Origin: Orbaceae bacterium BiB
Lineage (GTDB): Bacteria; Pseudomonadota; Gammaproteobacteria; Enterobacterales; Orbaceae
DNA length: 64,000 bases
NCBI GenBank assembly: GCA_036251205.1
Contig: CP133958.1
Location: 1,302,001-1,366,000, forward strand
Direction of reading: 5' to 3'
The notes under the pieces are model-generated. The model ran no database searches. It was not told the DNA's origin and saw only the letters and a list, made by a program, of their open reading frames with translations. Positions 29,720-39,157 of this stretch are shown one piece after another (position 1 is the stretch's first letter; the number at the start of each line of letters is the position of its first letter). The position numbers and the translations under genes are program-made.

Positions 29720-30244
29720 TTATTCGTAAGATAAAACGAAATTAGAAATAGACTCAAAAGCCCCTTCATTAATATCTGTACCAACACCAGTTACATAAGC
29801 ACTGAATAATAGAGTATTTGAACCCTCTTGTAGCTTATGTGTATCACTTGTTGTTTCACCTAATTTGATAGGAGTACCATTACCATCAGTAATCTGAATT
29901 GCTGCGCCAGCACTTGAACTAATACCTAATAATGTAGTATCAGTACTATTTGCATTACCACTAAATGTGATAGATACGCTATTTGCAACAGATGTATCAC
30001 AATCTTCTAGCTCGATAGTAAATGTTCTTGGATTACTAGAACCTTTATTTAAAAGAACAGCTTTATTAATACTTCCTAATTCAACAGTTTGATCAACTGA
30101 ACCTGGAGCGATAGAACATGCACCTGAAATAATTGATCCTTTAAAAGTAACAGTACCACTGCCTGTATTGCTAGTTGCTGCGATTGCTGATGTTGCTAAG
30201 CCTGCTGAAAGTAATGTTGCTAAAGCGATTTGAGAAAGTTTCAT
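29720..30244 (-). CDS. Major fimbrial subunit (FimA-like pilin)
   Basis: 174 residues: signal peptide MKLSQIALATLLSAGLATSAIA, then a mature pilin with first Cys 43 in SGACSIAPGSVDQTVELG, second Cys 82 in LEDCDTS, and C-terminal strand SISNFVLSYE ending with the penultimate Tyr that chaperones recognise. First gene of the operon, with a strong ribosome site (AAGGAAAAAA); the stem-loop after it would make it the most abundant product, as expected for the shaft subunit. Confidence 0.92.
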   Translation of the reverse strand: MKLSQIALATLLSAGLATSAIAATSNTGSGTVTFKGSIISGACSIAPGSVDQTVELGSINKAVLLNKGSSNPRTFTIELEDCDTSVANSVSITFSGNANSTDTTLLGISSSAGAAIQITDGNGTPIKLGETTSDTHKLQEGSNTLLFSAYVTGVGTDINEGAFESISNFVLSYE

Positions 30245-30516
30245 TTTTTTCCTTGAATATCGTTATTTACAAAAAGTATAAAAATTAAAAAAACAGAAAG
30301 CACTGTTAATTCAACAAAAGTAGTGTGGAAAAGAATTTTATATATTTTTTTTAAAATGTAAACATCTTTTTAAAGCAAAAAACAAATAAAAAATACTTAT
30401 AACTGTAAATACTTTGAAAAAACAAAGAAAAGCAAAGGTTAAAATGCAAAAAATAAAGAAAAAATTTTTTATAAAAAATAATTAATTGGGGATGGGAGAT
30501 TACAGGACTTAAATAG
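30245..30516 (-). promoter_or_regulatory. Fimbrial operon promoter region, extremely A-tract rich
   Basis: About 270 bases with long A runs on the plus strand (T runs in the fimbrial transcript direction), probably curved DNA. It must hold the operon promoter. I looked for a pair of short inverted repeats flanking an invertible promoter segment, as in fimS, and saw none. No gene inside. Confidence 0.45.
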
Positions 30517-30542
30517 ACCGTCCATCAGATAATATGGACGGT
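30517..30542 (-). terminator. Terminator after copZ-like gene
   Basis: ACCGTCCAT (30517-30525) pairs with ATGGACGGT (30534-30542), loop of 8, followed on the minus strand by CTATTTAAG. Only weakly U-rich, but the stem is strong and 14 bases from the stop codon. Confidence 0.65.
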
Positions 30543-30555
30543 TCAGAAATGAAAA

Positions 30556-30759
30556 TTAATAAGCAACACCGACGAACTGATAACCAGCGTTATCAATCGC
30601 TTTAATTGCATCTTCTTGAGAAATTGTACCACCTTCAATTGTCACTTCTTTTTTAGCTAAATCAACAGTAACAACCGCTTTGGCATCAATTTCATTAATG
30701 GCTTTGGTCACTGCTTTGACACAATGATTACAGCTCATATTATCAACGATCAATTTCAT
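30556..30759 (-). CDS. copZ: Heavy-metal-associated domain protein (CopZ-like chaperone)
   Basis: A stand-alone 67-residue HMA domain. The metal-binding motif MSCNHC is at 8-13, with the betaalphabeta pattern (VTVDLAKKEVTIEGG, DAIKAIDNAGY) complete. Such proteins carry Cu(I) to a P-type ATPase; the neighbour 85 bases upstream is a zinc/cadmium-type ATPase, so the natural metal is not certain. Ribosome site AAGGAGTTAG. May share the ATPase transcript. Confidence 0.85.
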   Translation of the reverse strand: MKLIVDNMSCNHCVKAVTKAINEIDAKAVVTVDLAKKEVTIEGGTISQEDAIKAIDNAGYQFVGVAY

Positions 30760-30844
30760 ATCTAACTCCTTAAATAATGATAAGTACTTAAATTATACAC
30801 CGACTATTTTTTAAGACTTCAATAATTTGTGCTCTATATATCAG

Positions 30845-33118
30845 CTATTTTCTTAACAGTCTAAGTCCATTGGCAACCACTAATAAACTCGTTCCAATAT
30901 CAGCAAAAACAGCCATCCACATAGTCGTATCACCAGCAAAAGTTAATCCAAAGAAAATCACTTTAACGGCTAACGCAAAAGAGATATTTTGAACTAAAAT
31001 GGCAAACGTTGCTTTTGATAAGGAGATAAACTGTGGAATTTTACGTAAATCATCATCCATTAAAGCAACATCTGCAGTTTCAATTGCAGTATCAGTACCT
31101 ACAGCTCCCATTGCAAAACCAATATCAGCTTTAGCTAGTGCTGGGGCGTCATTAATACCATCACCAACCATGCCGACAATACCTTTTTGACTTAACTCAC
31201 TAACAACTGATAATTTATCTTCAGGTAATAAATTTCCATTTGCACGATCAATACCAACCTTTTCAGCAATTACATTAGCGGTATGCTGATTATCACCGGT
31301 TAACATTAAAGTGGTGATACCCAATTTTTTAAGTTGAGCAATTGCTTCAACACTAGTTTCTTTAACAGTATCAGCAACCGCAAATAGTCCCTGCACACCA
31401 TCATGACCGATTAACATGACAACAGTTTTACCTTGTTGCTCAAATTTAGTTATCTGTTGCGCAAGTGTTGATGAACCAAAACCTAACGATTCAACCATAC
31501 GATAGTTACCTAAATACCACTGATTAGAGCCAATAACCCCTCGAGTTCCTTGACCTAATACCGCAGCAAAATCATTAACCTCGAGCAAATTGAGTTGTGC
31601 ATCTTTGGCCGCTAGCGCAATAGCTTTTGAAACAGGATGATCAGAACGAGATGCGAGACTAGCCGCGATAATCTGGGTATCTAAAGCTGACAATTGTCCT
31701 AAAGAAAAAAAGTCGGTTTGTTTAGGTTTACCATAAGTTATGGTACCCGTTTTATCTAATGCTAAATATTTAAGCTTTCTACCCTGTTCTAAATACATAC
31801 CACCTTTAATTAAAATACCATAGCGAGTCGCGGCAGCAAGACCACTCACAATGGTGACAGGCGTTGAAATAACTAAAGCGCATGGACAGGCAATAACTAA
31901 TAATACCAATCCCTTATAGATCCAATCAAACCATACACCATTAAATAGTAGAGGTGGAATAATCGCGATACCTAATGCAATCAAAAAGACTATCGGTGTA
32001 TACACTTTTGCAAAACGATCAACAAAACGTTGTGTCTGCGCTTTAGTACCTTGTGCTGACTCGACAGCTTTAATAATTCTAGCTAAGGTTGACTGTGTAG
32101 ATAGTGCAGTTACTTTATATTCAAATGAACCCGCTTCATTAATTGTTCCAGCAAAAATAGCATCACCAATACTTTTTTCAACAGGCAGACTCTCACCCGT
32201 GATCGGAGCTTGATTAATTGTTGATTGGCCTGAAATCACATCACCATCTAAAGCAATTCGCTCACCAGGTTTTACTCGAACATGGCTACCTATAACAACA
32301 TTTTTGACATCGATATCTAGCCATGAGCCATCAGGTTGTCTTACCGTTGCTTTTTCCGGTGTGAGACTAAGTAGATTTTTAATTGCATTACGCGCACGAT
32401 CCATTGATTTAGCTTCAATCGCTTCTGCTAATGTAAATAAAACCATGACCATCGCTGCTTCAGGCCATTGACCAATTAATATTGCCCCTGTCACCGCAAA
32501 TGACATAAGTGCATTCATATTTAAATTTAAATTTTTAAGTGCAATCCAACCTTTTTTATAAGTTCCAAGCCCACCGAATACAATTGCAACAATAGCTAAT
32601 ACGAAAACGAGCCAATCAGGACCACTAATAAAATGGATAATTTCAGAAGCTAAAGCAAGTACACCTGCAACAGCAAGCTGCCTCCATTTAATAACAGGAG
32701 TAAAATCAACATTTTTATCATGATCTGAATTTAATATTGATTCTGGTCCCATATCAATCGCACTTAATGCGGCTTCAATAGCCACTAGGTCAGCACTTTT
32801 GTGATGCACAGTCAAAATACGCTGCATTAAGTTAAATTCTAAATCAACAATCCCTTGCATATTAGCGAGTTTTTTACGAATTAATGCCTCTTCTGTTGGA
32901 CAGTCCATATTGCGAATACGATATACCGCCTGCGTATCACTACTCACAGGGATATCGTTATCACTTAGGTTTATTGACTCACAACCATTATTGCAGCACT
33001 TTTCATGTTCATGTTCATGTTCATGTTCATGTTCATGTTCATGTTCATGTTTTTCATTGTGCTGATGTATTTGAGATTGGCAACCACAACTACCTGACTT
33101 TTGTGGGTTTTGACTCAT
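30845..33118 (-). CDS. zntA: Heavy-metal-exporting P-type ATPase (ZntA type)
   Basis: Inner-membrane exporter of Zn(II)/Cd(II)/Pb(II). 757 residues from ATG 33118 (ribosome site GGGGATAA). Order: Cys-rich head SCGC, a (His-Glu)8 run at 24-39, CCNNGC, an HMA-like domain with MDCPTEE at 71-77, membrane helices, the CPC metal site in ACPCALV, phosphorylation motif DKTGT, SDHPVS and GDGINDAPAL. MDCPTEE and CPC with GMYLEQG favour the ZntA group over CopA. The promoter upstream has MerR-family geometry. Confidence 0.92.
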   Translation of the reverse strand: MSQNPQKSGSCGCQSQIHQHNEKHEHEHEHEHEHEHEHEKCCNNGCESINLSDNDIPVSSDTQAVYRIRNMDCPTEEALIRKKLANMQGIVDLEFNLMQRILTVHHKSADLVAIEAALSAIDMGPESILNSDHDKNVDFTPVIKWRQLAVAGVLALASEIIHFISGPDWLVFVLAIVAIVFGGLGTYKKGWIALKNLNLNMNALMSFAVTGAILIGQWPEAAMVMVLFTLAEAIEAKSMDRARNAIKNLLSLTPEKATVRQPDGSWLDIDVKNVVIGSHVRVKPGERIALDGDVISGQSTINQAPITGESLPVEKSIGDAIFAGTINEAGSFEYKVTALSTQSTLARIIKAVESAQGTKAQTQRFVDRFAKVYTPIVFLIALGIAIIPPLLFNGVWFDWIYKGLVLLVIACPCALVISTPVTIVSGLAAATRYGILIKGGMYLEQGRKLKYLALDKTGTITYGKPKQTDFFSLGQLSALDTQIIAASLASRSDHPVSKAIALAAKDAQLNLLEVNDFAAVLGQGTRGVIGSNQWYLGNYRMVESLGFGSSTLAQQITKFEQQGKTVVMLIGHDGVQGLFAVADTVKETSVEAIAQLKKLGITTLMLTGDNQHTANVIAEKVGIDRANGNLLPEDKLSVVSELSQKGIVGMVGDGINDAPALAKADIGFAMGAVGTDTAIETADVALMDDDLRKIPQFISLSKATFAILVQNISFALAVKVIFFGLTFAGDTTMWMAVFADIGTSLLVVANGLRLLRK
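33004..33051. repeat. Tandem CATGTT hexamer, eight copies
   Basis: Eight perfect copies inside the ATPase gene, encoding (His-Glu)8 in the metal-binding head. Each unit is 6 bases, so gain or loss keeps the frame and changes the His-Glu run by one pair. Confidence 0.95.
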
Positions 33119-33187
33119 AATTATCCCCATTAAATTAAAAAATATCAGCTATTATTATTGTTATAGCTAAACATATTGATGTTATGT

Positions 33188-33218
33188 ACTTTAAACCTTA
33201 AAGTCACTATAAGGTCAA
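33188..33218 (-). promoter_or_regulatory. MerR-family-regulated promoter of the ATPase gene
   Basis: On the minus strand TTGACC (33218-33213) and TAAAGT (33193-33188) are 19 bases apart, the over-long spacing that MerR-type activators correct. The spacer carries the dyad ACCTTATAG-TGA-CTTTAAGGT (33195-33215), of the CueR/ZntR/CadR type. No MerR-family gene lies in the window. Confidence 0.8.
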
Positions 33219-33266
33219 CAAGTTATTTTATAAAAGAATTATTTTTTAATGTAGGAAGTGAGGATA

Positions 33267-33300
33267 AAGTAGTGACGGATGTAATACGAGATCACTACTT
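33267..33300 (-). terminator. Stem-loop at the rarA stop codon
   Basis: AAGTAGTGA (33267-33275) pairs with TCACTACTT (33292-33300); the 5' arm on the minus strand includes the rarA stop codon. Long loop (16 bases), followed by TATCC rather than a U tract, so termination is uncertain. Confidence 0.45.
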
Positions 33301-34629
33301 TTTATAACGTTTTAGCGTACTTTTAGCATCTAAATCGGCCAACCAAGCTAGTTTTTCCTTATACTGTTTTTCAGCCCCTCGCTCTGTCGGTTGATAGTAA
33401 AGCGTATCGGCCATTTCAGCTGGAAAATAATTTTCACCCGCAGCATAAGCATTAGCTTCATTATGTGCATAACGATACTCTTGACCATAACCCAAATTTT
33501 TCATCAATTTAGTTGGAGCATTACGTAAGTGCTCGGGTACATCATAATCGGGTTTATTTTGTGCATCTTGCATGGCTTGATTAAAGGCCATATAGACTGC
33601 ATTGCTTTTCGGTGCACAGGCCAGATAGACAATCGCTTGAGCGATAGCTCGCTCCCCTTCGGCAGGACCTACACGAGTAAAACAATCCCACGCCGATAAT
33701 GCAACTTGCATCGCCCGAGGATCTGCATTACCAACATCTTCAGAGGCTATAGCTAATAAACGACGAGCGACATAAAGAGGATCGCCACCGGCACTAATAA
33801 TACGCGCATACCAGTATAATGCAGCGTCAGGAGCAGAACCTCGAATCGATTTATGCACAGCCGAAATGAGATCATAATAACGATCACCTTGATTATCGAA
33901 ACGAGCACTTCGCTCACCCACCACTTCCTTTAATAATTCAGGAGTTAGCGTAGTACTATCACCAGCCATATCAACTAATAATTCAAGCGTATTTAATGCT
34001 CGCCTTGCATCTCCACCGACAAATTGTGCGATTTGTTGTTTAGTCTCATCAAGTAGTACTATTGATAAATTTCCATAGCCTCGATCTTTATCCGTCATCG
34101 CTTGCTGTAAAATTTTTTCGATATCTTGTTCTGTTAAAGATTTCAACAAGTAGACTCGTGCCCGTGATAACAATGCTGAATTCAACTCAAACGATGGATT
34201 TTCTGTCGTAGCACCAATAAACGTCACCGTGCCATCTTCAACAAATGGTAAAAAAGCATCTTGCTGACTTTTATTAAAACGATGAACTTCATCAACAAAA
34301 AGAATAGTTCTAAATCCCATCTGTTGGTTATGTTTAGCTCGTTCTACCGCCTCACGAATATCTTTAATTCCAGCGGTTACTGCCGATAATCGCTCTACTT
34401 TCGCATTGCCATGATGAGCAATAATTTCGGCCAATGTTGTTTTACCGGTACCTGGCGGTCCCCATAAAATCATTGAATGTAAATGACCCGCTTCAATCGC
34501 TTTCGATAATGGTTTATCCGCACCGAGAAGATGTGATTGACCAATATATTCAGATAACATACGAGGCCGCATTCTGGCAGCTAAAGGCTTAAAGTCATCA
34601 CCGGCAAAATCAAATGAAAATGTGGACAT
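33295..34629 (-). CDS. rarA: Replication-associated recombination protein A
   Basis: AAA+ ATPase that acts at stalled replication forks (also called MgsA). 444 residues. Walker A GPPGTGKT at 57-64, Walker [14 protein letters not shown] at about 107-119, sensor 1 [18 protein letters not shown], and the C-terminal helical domain [11 protein letters not shown]…[10 protein letters not shown]. It lies 14 bases after lolA in the conserved ftsK-lolA-rarA order; serS, the usual next gene, is not present. Confidence 0.96.
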   Translation of the reverse strand: MSTFSFDFAGDDFKPLAARMRPRMLSEYIGQSHLLGADKPLSKAIEAGHLHSMILWGPPGTGKTTLAEIIAHHGNAKVERLSAVTAGIKDIREAVERAKHNQQMGFRTILFVDEVHRFNKSQQDAFLPFVEDGTVTFIGATTENPSFELNSALLSRARVYLLKSLTEQDIEKILQQAMTDKDRGYGNLSIVLLDETKQQIAQFVGGDARRALNTLELLVDMAGDSTTLTPELLKEVVGERSARFDNQGDRYYDLISAVHKSIRGSAPDAALYWYARIISAGGDPLYVARRLLAIASEDVGNADPRAMQVALSAWDCFTRVGPAEGERAIAQAIVYLACAPKSNAVYMAFNQAMQDAQNKPDYDVPEHLRNAPTKLMKNLGYGQEYRYAHNEANAYAAGENYFPAEMADTLYYQPTERGAEKQYKEKLAWLADLDAKSTLKRYKK

Positions 34630-34643
34630 ATTAACTATCTCGA

Positions 34644-35237
34644 CTATCGTTGGTCATCAACAGAAACGTTCTTTGGAATAGTAAATTGAAAATATTTCAT
34701 ATCGACCTTACCCAAAGTTTGATGAGAAAGTTGATAATAACTACGCTGCCCATCAGCCTCTATAATAGCAAAATCAGCAATCATACCCGTTGGTAATACA
34801 CTCAGAACAAAATATCCAGTTGAGTGATCGGTCGGTTTTAAAGTGAATGTATTTTGCTTTTGTGTTACTTGATAATCATGCCAAGCAGCACTTTTACTGT
34901 CAGTCATCAATAATAATAAACGATTATCCACTGCTTGAGTTAATGGCATGACAGTGACTTGCTCAACCATCGGCATATAAATCCATAAATCTTTACTATC
35001 AGAGATAATTACCGATTCATCAGGTTCGGTCATTGTCCAGTTAAAGTAATTTGGACGATTCATCCATAATTCACCTTTACCTTCTTGAATTAGCTGATTA
35101 TCAGCTGTTTTGACGACTTGAGAAAACTTGGCATAAAAACCCTGCACTTTATCTAAACGTTGCTGTAGAACATCTTTAGCGTCAGCAAATACAGAACAAG
35201 AAAAGAATAAACACAAAACTAAGATGATTTTTTTCAC
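34644..35237 (-). CDS. lolA: Outer-membrane lipoprotein carrier protein
   Basis: Periplasmic shuttle that takes lipoproteins from LolCDE to LolB. 197 residues with signal peptide [18 protein letters not shown], then [33 protein letters not shown] and [14 protein letters not shown], all typical of LolA. Between ftsK and rarA as in E. coli. Transcribed with rarA. Confidence 0.95.
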   Translation of the reverse strand: MKKIILVLCLFFSCSVFADAKDVLQQRLDKVQGFYAKFSQVVKTADNQLIQEGKGELWMNRPNYFNWTMTEPDESVIISDSKDLWIYMPMVEQVTVMPLTQAVDNRLLLLMTDSKSAAWHDYQVTQKQNTFTLKPTDHSTGYFVLSVLPTGMIADFAIIEADGQRSYYQLSHQTLGKVDMKYFQFTIPKNVSVDDQR

Positions 35238-35404
35238 GACTATTACCCATGATGAGACTGATCTGATTACTATGATAAATCAAATTAAATAATTTATCAG
35301 CATATTATGTGCTGAGTCACTGTATAAATAAACAGAATGATTGAAGAGGTTAATAACATTAGTATTATGAGTAATACACGATAGTATAAAGCAATAGAAT
35401 TTAA

Positions 35405-35460
35405 TATAAAAAAATACACATTGTCGATTTATTACTTACAATAATTCAACGTAGTGTATT
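35405..35460 (-). terminator. Possible ftsK terminator
   Basis: AATACAC (35413-35419) pairs with GTGTATT (35454-35460), with a 34-base loop; on the minus strand the stem is followed by seven T. The stem is short, the tail is good. The rest of the 240-base ftsK-lolA gap holds no gene I can see. Confidence 0.4.
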
Positions 35461-35477
35461 TTTTATTAAAAAATTTA

Positions 35478-38400
35478 TTAGTAGTCTTGTCCTGATGGTG
35501 GCGATAACACTTCGCGGTTACCATTATGACTTGGTGCACTGACAATTCCTTGCATTTCCATTTGTTCAACGATTCTTGCCGCGCGATTATAACCAATACG
35601 GAATTGACGTTGTACACTCGAGATAGATGCACGGCGTTTATCAACAACAAAAGAGACAACCTGATCAAACAGTGGATCTAGCTCTTCCTCACCATTATCA
35701 TAACCATCACTATCTTCACTTGAACTACTGGTAATATTTTGTACATACTGTGTCGGAATACCTCTTGCTTTCCAATCTTGTACAACAGCATGAACTTCTT
35801 CATCGCGAACAAAGGCGCCATGAACGCGAATAGGAATAGAGCTATTTGGAGCTAAATAAAGCATATCCCCCATACCCAGTAAGGATTCCGCCCCCATTTG
35901 ATCTAAAATAGTACGTGAATCAATTTTACTTGATACAGTAAAAGCAATTCGCGTTGGAATGTTAGCTTTAATTAATCCGGTAATGACATCGACAGAAGGT
36001 CGCTGAGTTGCTAGCACTAAATGGATACCTGCAGCTCGTGCTTTTTGAGCTAAACGGGCAATCAGTTCTTCAACTTTTTTACCTACAGCCATAATTAAGT
36101 CAGCAAATTCATCAACTAATACCACAATATAAGGCAATTTTTCTAGCATCGGCATATCAATATCCATGCTATCACCTGGCCGCCATAATGGATCTGGAAT
36201 CGGTCGCCCCATCTCTTGCGCTAATTTAATTTTATCATTATAACCGGCAATATTTCGTACACCTAAAGCTGACATTAAACGATAACGTCGCTCCATCTCA
36301 TTAACACACCAATTTAGTGCATTAGCCGCATCTTTCATATCCGTGACGACATCAGTTAACAGATGCGGTATCCCTTCATAAACCGATAACTCCAACATTT
36401 TTGGGTCAATCATAATAAAGCGGACATCTTCAGGCTGCGATTTATATAAAAAGCTTAAAATCATCGCATTAACCCCAACGGATTTCCCCGAACCCGTAGT
36501 ACCGGCTACGAGTAAATGAGGCATTTTACTTAGATCAGCAACAACAGCTTGTCCAGCAATGTCTTTACCAAGCACCATCGTTAAAGGTGATTTTGCTTCA
36601 ATAAATTGCGGGCTATCTAACACTTCTCTAAAGTAAACGGTTTGTCGATGACTATTAGGTAATTCGATACCCACATAAGGTTTACCGGGAATCACTTCTA
36701 CAACACGTACCGATGGCATTGATAATGAACGAGCCAAGTCACGATCTAGGGTTGATATTCGTGATGCTTTAACTCCCGGAGCTAGTTCAATTTCAAAACG
36801 AGTAATAACTGGGCCAGGTAGATAATCCACAACTCGTGCTTTCACTCTAAAATCAGCTAAGCTCTTTTCAATTAATTGCGCCATCGCTTTTAGTGCATCA
36901 TGGTCAATAGCTACCTGTTTCGTCGGCGGAGTAGTGAGTAAATCTAAAGACGGAAGTGGCGTCGTCGGTTTTTTTAATGGCCGATTATCTTTCTGCAGTA
37001 GAGGATGGATCAAACTGTCGTGGATATTTTCTTTCGTAATCGTAGTAACCGCGTCATTTACTGATATTTGTGCTGTTTCTAACACTTCACCTAGCGGTTC
37101 CACATCATCTATATCTGTCAACGTTTCAGTAAGCTCTTCAGTATGTTGAATAGCCGTCTCATTGAATTGGGTTGGATAACGCTGAGTAGGAGAAGACTGA
37201 GTCAATGATGTATTATCTAACATAATGCTATCATTAACATCCTCAGTAATAACCAAAGTTTCAGCTTCGTCAGCAATACTATAACTACCTACAGGGGCAA
37301 TTGTTTCATCATCAGTTGTAAAAGGTTTAATCGTTTCCTCATTATCCATCTCTATATTGCTTGGCTGTTCGACAGCTTGGTCAATCATCGAAATAGGTGA
37401 ATAGTAATCGGCATTAATCGTAAATTCACGAGGCGTTTCAGGTTCATGTCGGTTGACTAACTTAGGTGGTGGATTATTTTCATCAATCACAGGACTAGTG
37501 ATGGTAAACGCTTGCTCTGTCGCATTATCGTTCAAAAATTCAGATAACTGTTCATCGCGCGCTTCTACAGAATTAGTCTGATCAGCACTAGCTTGAGGGG
37601 ATGGTTGAATAATCTGCTCAGTCACAGTTTCACGATACAGAATATTATCATCTAAATGCTGAATGACTAAATTTTGGTTTACCGAACTCTTATCATCTAA
37701 TTCATTATTTAATAAGTTATTATGTGCAACATGATTATTTTCTAAATGATCACTAACTAAATCATGAGCGATAGGTTCGCTATTTATCTGTTTATTATTT
37801 ATGAGAGTCTCATCGCTCAATGCACTATCCACCGATTCGTTATGAGCGGCAGTATGACTATGCAGGATATCTGTCGATTGATTTTTTACATCAATCTTTG
37901 TCATTACAGGCTCTTTCTCAGCATCAGATAAATCAATTTGTAACTGTTGTTCAAATTCATCATCTCTTTTAGCTGCTCTTTTTTCTGAACGGCGATTAAG
38001 CTGCTTTCCAATAAAGTTAACTAACACAGTAGTAATAAAAACAACTGAAGCCCCAATCATTTCAGCAATAAAAAACCATGATAATCCAGTCAATAAAGTG
38101 ATACAGACAAAACAGATTGCAAACAGAATAATAGAGGAACCAATATGACCTAACAACGGTATTATTTCACTGCCAACAATATCACCAAGAATGCCACCGG
38201 CTTGAAATTGTTCGAGATCTTGTATATTTAAAGCAAAAAATCCTGTCGCACTAAACAAAAAGGCTAATACACCAATAACACGTAAGGATAGACTTAAAAA
38301 ATTAATGGATTCATGGCTACGATAAAAGTAAAGCATACTTTGAATACAAAATATCCCCATTAAAACAGGTATCGTATATGCAATAAAACCAAAAAACTGT

Positions 38401-38642
38401 AAGAATACATCAGACCAGTAAGCACCAATAACCCCACCCCAATTACGAATAGGTTCATGCCAAGCTGTTTGCGACCATCCTGGATCGGCCGGATCAAATG
38501 AGACTAATGCACAAAAAAGATAAACTGCAATAACCAGTCCCATAAATAACAGTACTTCTATCAAAATATGTTTAGCCGTCAATTTTTCTTTTTTTGGCTT
38601 AGTTATAGTTGTGTCTGACTTTTTCAAAATACACCTAATCAT
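35478..38642 (-). CDS. ftsK: DNA translocase FtsK
   Basis: Septal DNA pump that clears the terminus and activates XerCD. About 1054 residues from ATG 38642; a TTG at 38627 has a better ribosome site (AGGTG), and the longer frame to 38753 starts with an unlikely TTG. N-terminal four-helix membrane domain ([17 protein letters not shown] loop as in E. coli), an acidic/Asn-rich low-complexity linker, motor domain with Walker A GTTGSGKS and Walker [11 protein letters not shown], and the KOPS-reading gamma domain at the end ([17 protein letters not shown]-like). The linker is shorter than in E. coli (1329 residues). lrp is not upstream. Confidence 0.96.
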   Translation of the reverse strand: MIRCILKKSDTTITKPKKEKLTAKHILIEVLLFMGLVIAVYLFCALVSFDPADPGWSQTAWHEPIRNWGGVIGAYWSDVFLQFFGFIAYTIPVLMGIFCIQSMLYFYRSHESINFLSLSLRVIGVLAFLFSATGFFALNIQDLEQFQAGGILGDIVGSEIIPLLGHIGSSIILFAICFVCITLLTGLSWFFIAEMIGASVVFITTVLVNFIGKQLNRRSEKRAAKRDDEFEQQLQIDLSDAEKEPVMTKIDVKNQSTDILHSHTAAHNESVDSALSDETLINNKQINSEPIAHDLVSDHLENNHVAHNNLLNNELDDKSSVNQNLVIQHLDDNILYRETVTEQIIQPSPQASADQTNSVEARDEQLSEFLNDNATEQAFTITSPVIDENNPPPKLVNRHEPETPREFTINADYYSPISMIDQAVEQPSNIEMDNEETIKPFTTDDETIAPVGSYSIADEAETLVITEDVNDSIMLDNTSLTQSSPTQRYPTQFNETAIQHTEELTETLTDIDDVEPLGEVLETAQISVNDAVTTITKENIHDSLIHPLLQKDNRPLKKPTTPLPSLDLLTTPPTKQVAIDHDALKAMAQLIEKSLADFRVKARVVDYLPGPVITRFEIELAPGVKASRISTLDRDLARSLSMPSVRVVEVIPGKPYVGIELPNSHRQTVYFREVLDSPQFIEAKSPLTMVLGKDIAGQAVVADLSKMPHLLVAGTTGSGKSVGVNAMILSFLYKSQPEDVRFIMIDPKMLELSVYEGIPHLLTDVVTDMKDAANALNWCVNEMERRYRLMSALGVRNIAGYNDKIKLAQEMGRPIPDPLWRPGDSMDIDMPMLEKLPYIVVLVDEFADLIMAVGKKVEELIARLAQKARAAGIHLVLATQRPSVDVITGLIKANIPTRIAFTVSSKIDSRTILDQMGAESLLGMGDMLYLAPNSSIPIRVHGAFVRDEEVHAVVQDWKARGIPTQYVQNITSSSSEDSDGYDNGEEELDPLFDQVVSFVVDKRRASISSVQRQFRIGYNRAARIVEQMEMQGIVSAPSHNGNREVLSPPSGQDY

Positions 38643-38853
38643 CTTATCATTATCTATGTCTGCCAATTTCGCAGACGAAATTAGTACAATTTTATCATAT
38701 TCCAAAGTAACTGAAAATGAACGTATTGAAGTTAAAAGCGGATTCAACGACAAAGAGTGAAATATCTATTTATCAAAAACAATAAGTTGGTAAAAAATGA
38801 TAACTTACTTATTAATGACTATAAATTGACCAAACAAAACGGATAATTATTTT

Positions 38854-38867
38854 TTGATAAATATCAA
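38854..38867 (+). promoter_or_regulatory. FNR box upstream of the formate module
   Basis: TTGAT-AAAT-ATCAA, a perfect match to the FNR consensus TTGAT-N4-ATCAA, in the 515-base AT-rich gap between ftsK and aegA. If it acts from -41.5, transcription begins near 38902, leaving a long leader of about 255 bases before aegA. A -10-like CATTAT lies at 38885-38890. I see no gene in this gap. Confidence 0.75.
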
Positions 38868-39157
38868 ATTAAGTATAAAAAATTCATTATGCATATTTGG
38901 TTATTATTGTTAAGTTAGTAAATTATTTATTTTCAAAAGCTTATTTTATTATGGTAATGAATAATTACGCTATTTTATTTAAAAAAACGCTTTATAATTG
39001 CTACCAGTTAAATCTTCAATTATCAAAAATAATAATTACAAAAGAAGTAATAGTAGTATAAAAATAAGACATACGGACATAAGTAGAAAGCATCTTTCAA
39101 TGGACTGATAGTTTGCTCTCTTTTGCTGTATGCGTTATTTTGATAATTGGAGCAATT

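Noticed and set aside
30245-30516. Invertible promoter switch for the fimbrial operon
   Set aside because: No matching inverted repeats and no recombinase gene nearby.
32884-33120. Plus-strand reading frame rich in His-Val opposite the metal ATPase
   Set aside because: It is the antisense of the CATGTT repeat; no ribosome site, and the minus-strand ATPase is unambiguous.
38643-38753. N-terminal extension of FtsK to 38753
   Set aside because: Starts with TTG, lacks a ribosome site and has no counterpart in known FtsK proteins.
38643-39157. ModE site upstream of the formate module
   Set aside because: CGCTATTTT and AACGCTTTATAA are present but do not form the required inverted repeat.
39113-39157. 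Membrane-like N-terminal extension of AegA
   Set aside because: The ribosome site TTGGAGC lies inside it and ATG 39158 gives the normal ferredoxin start.
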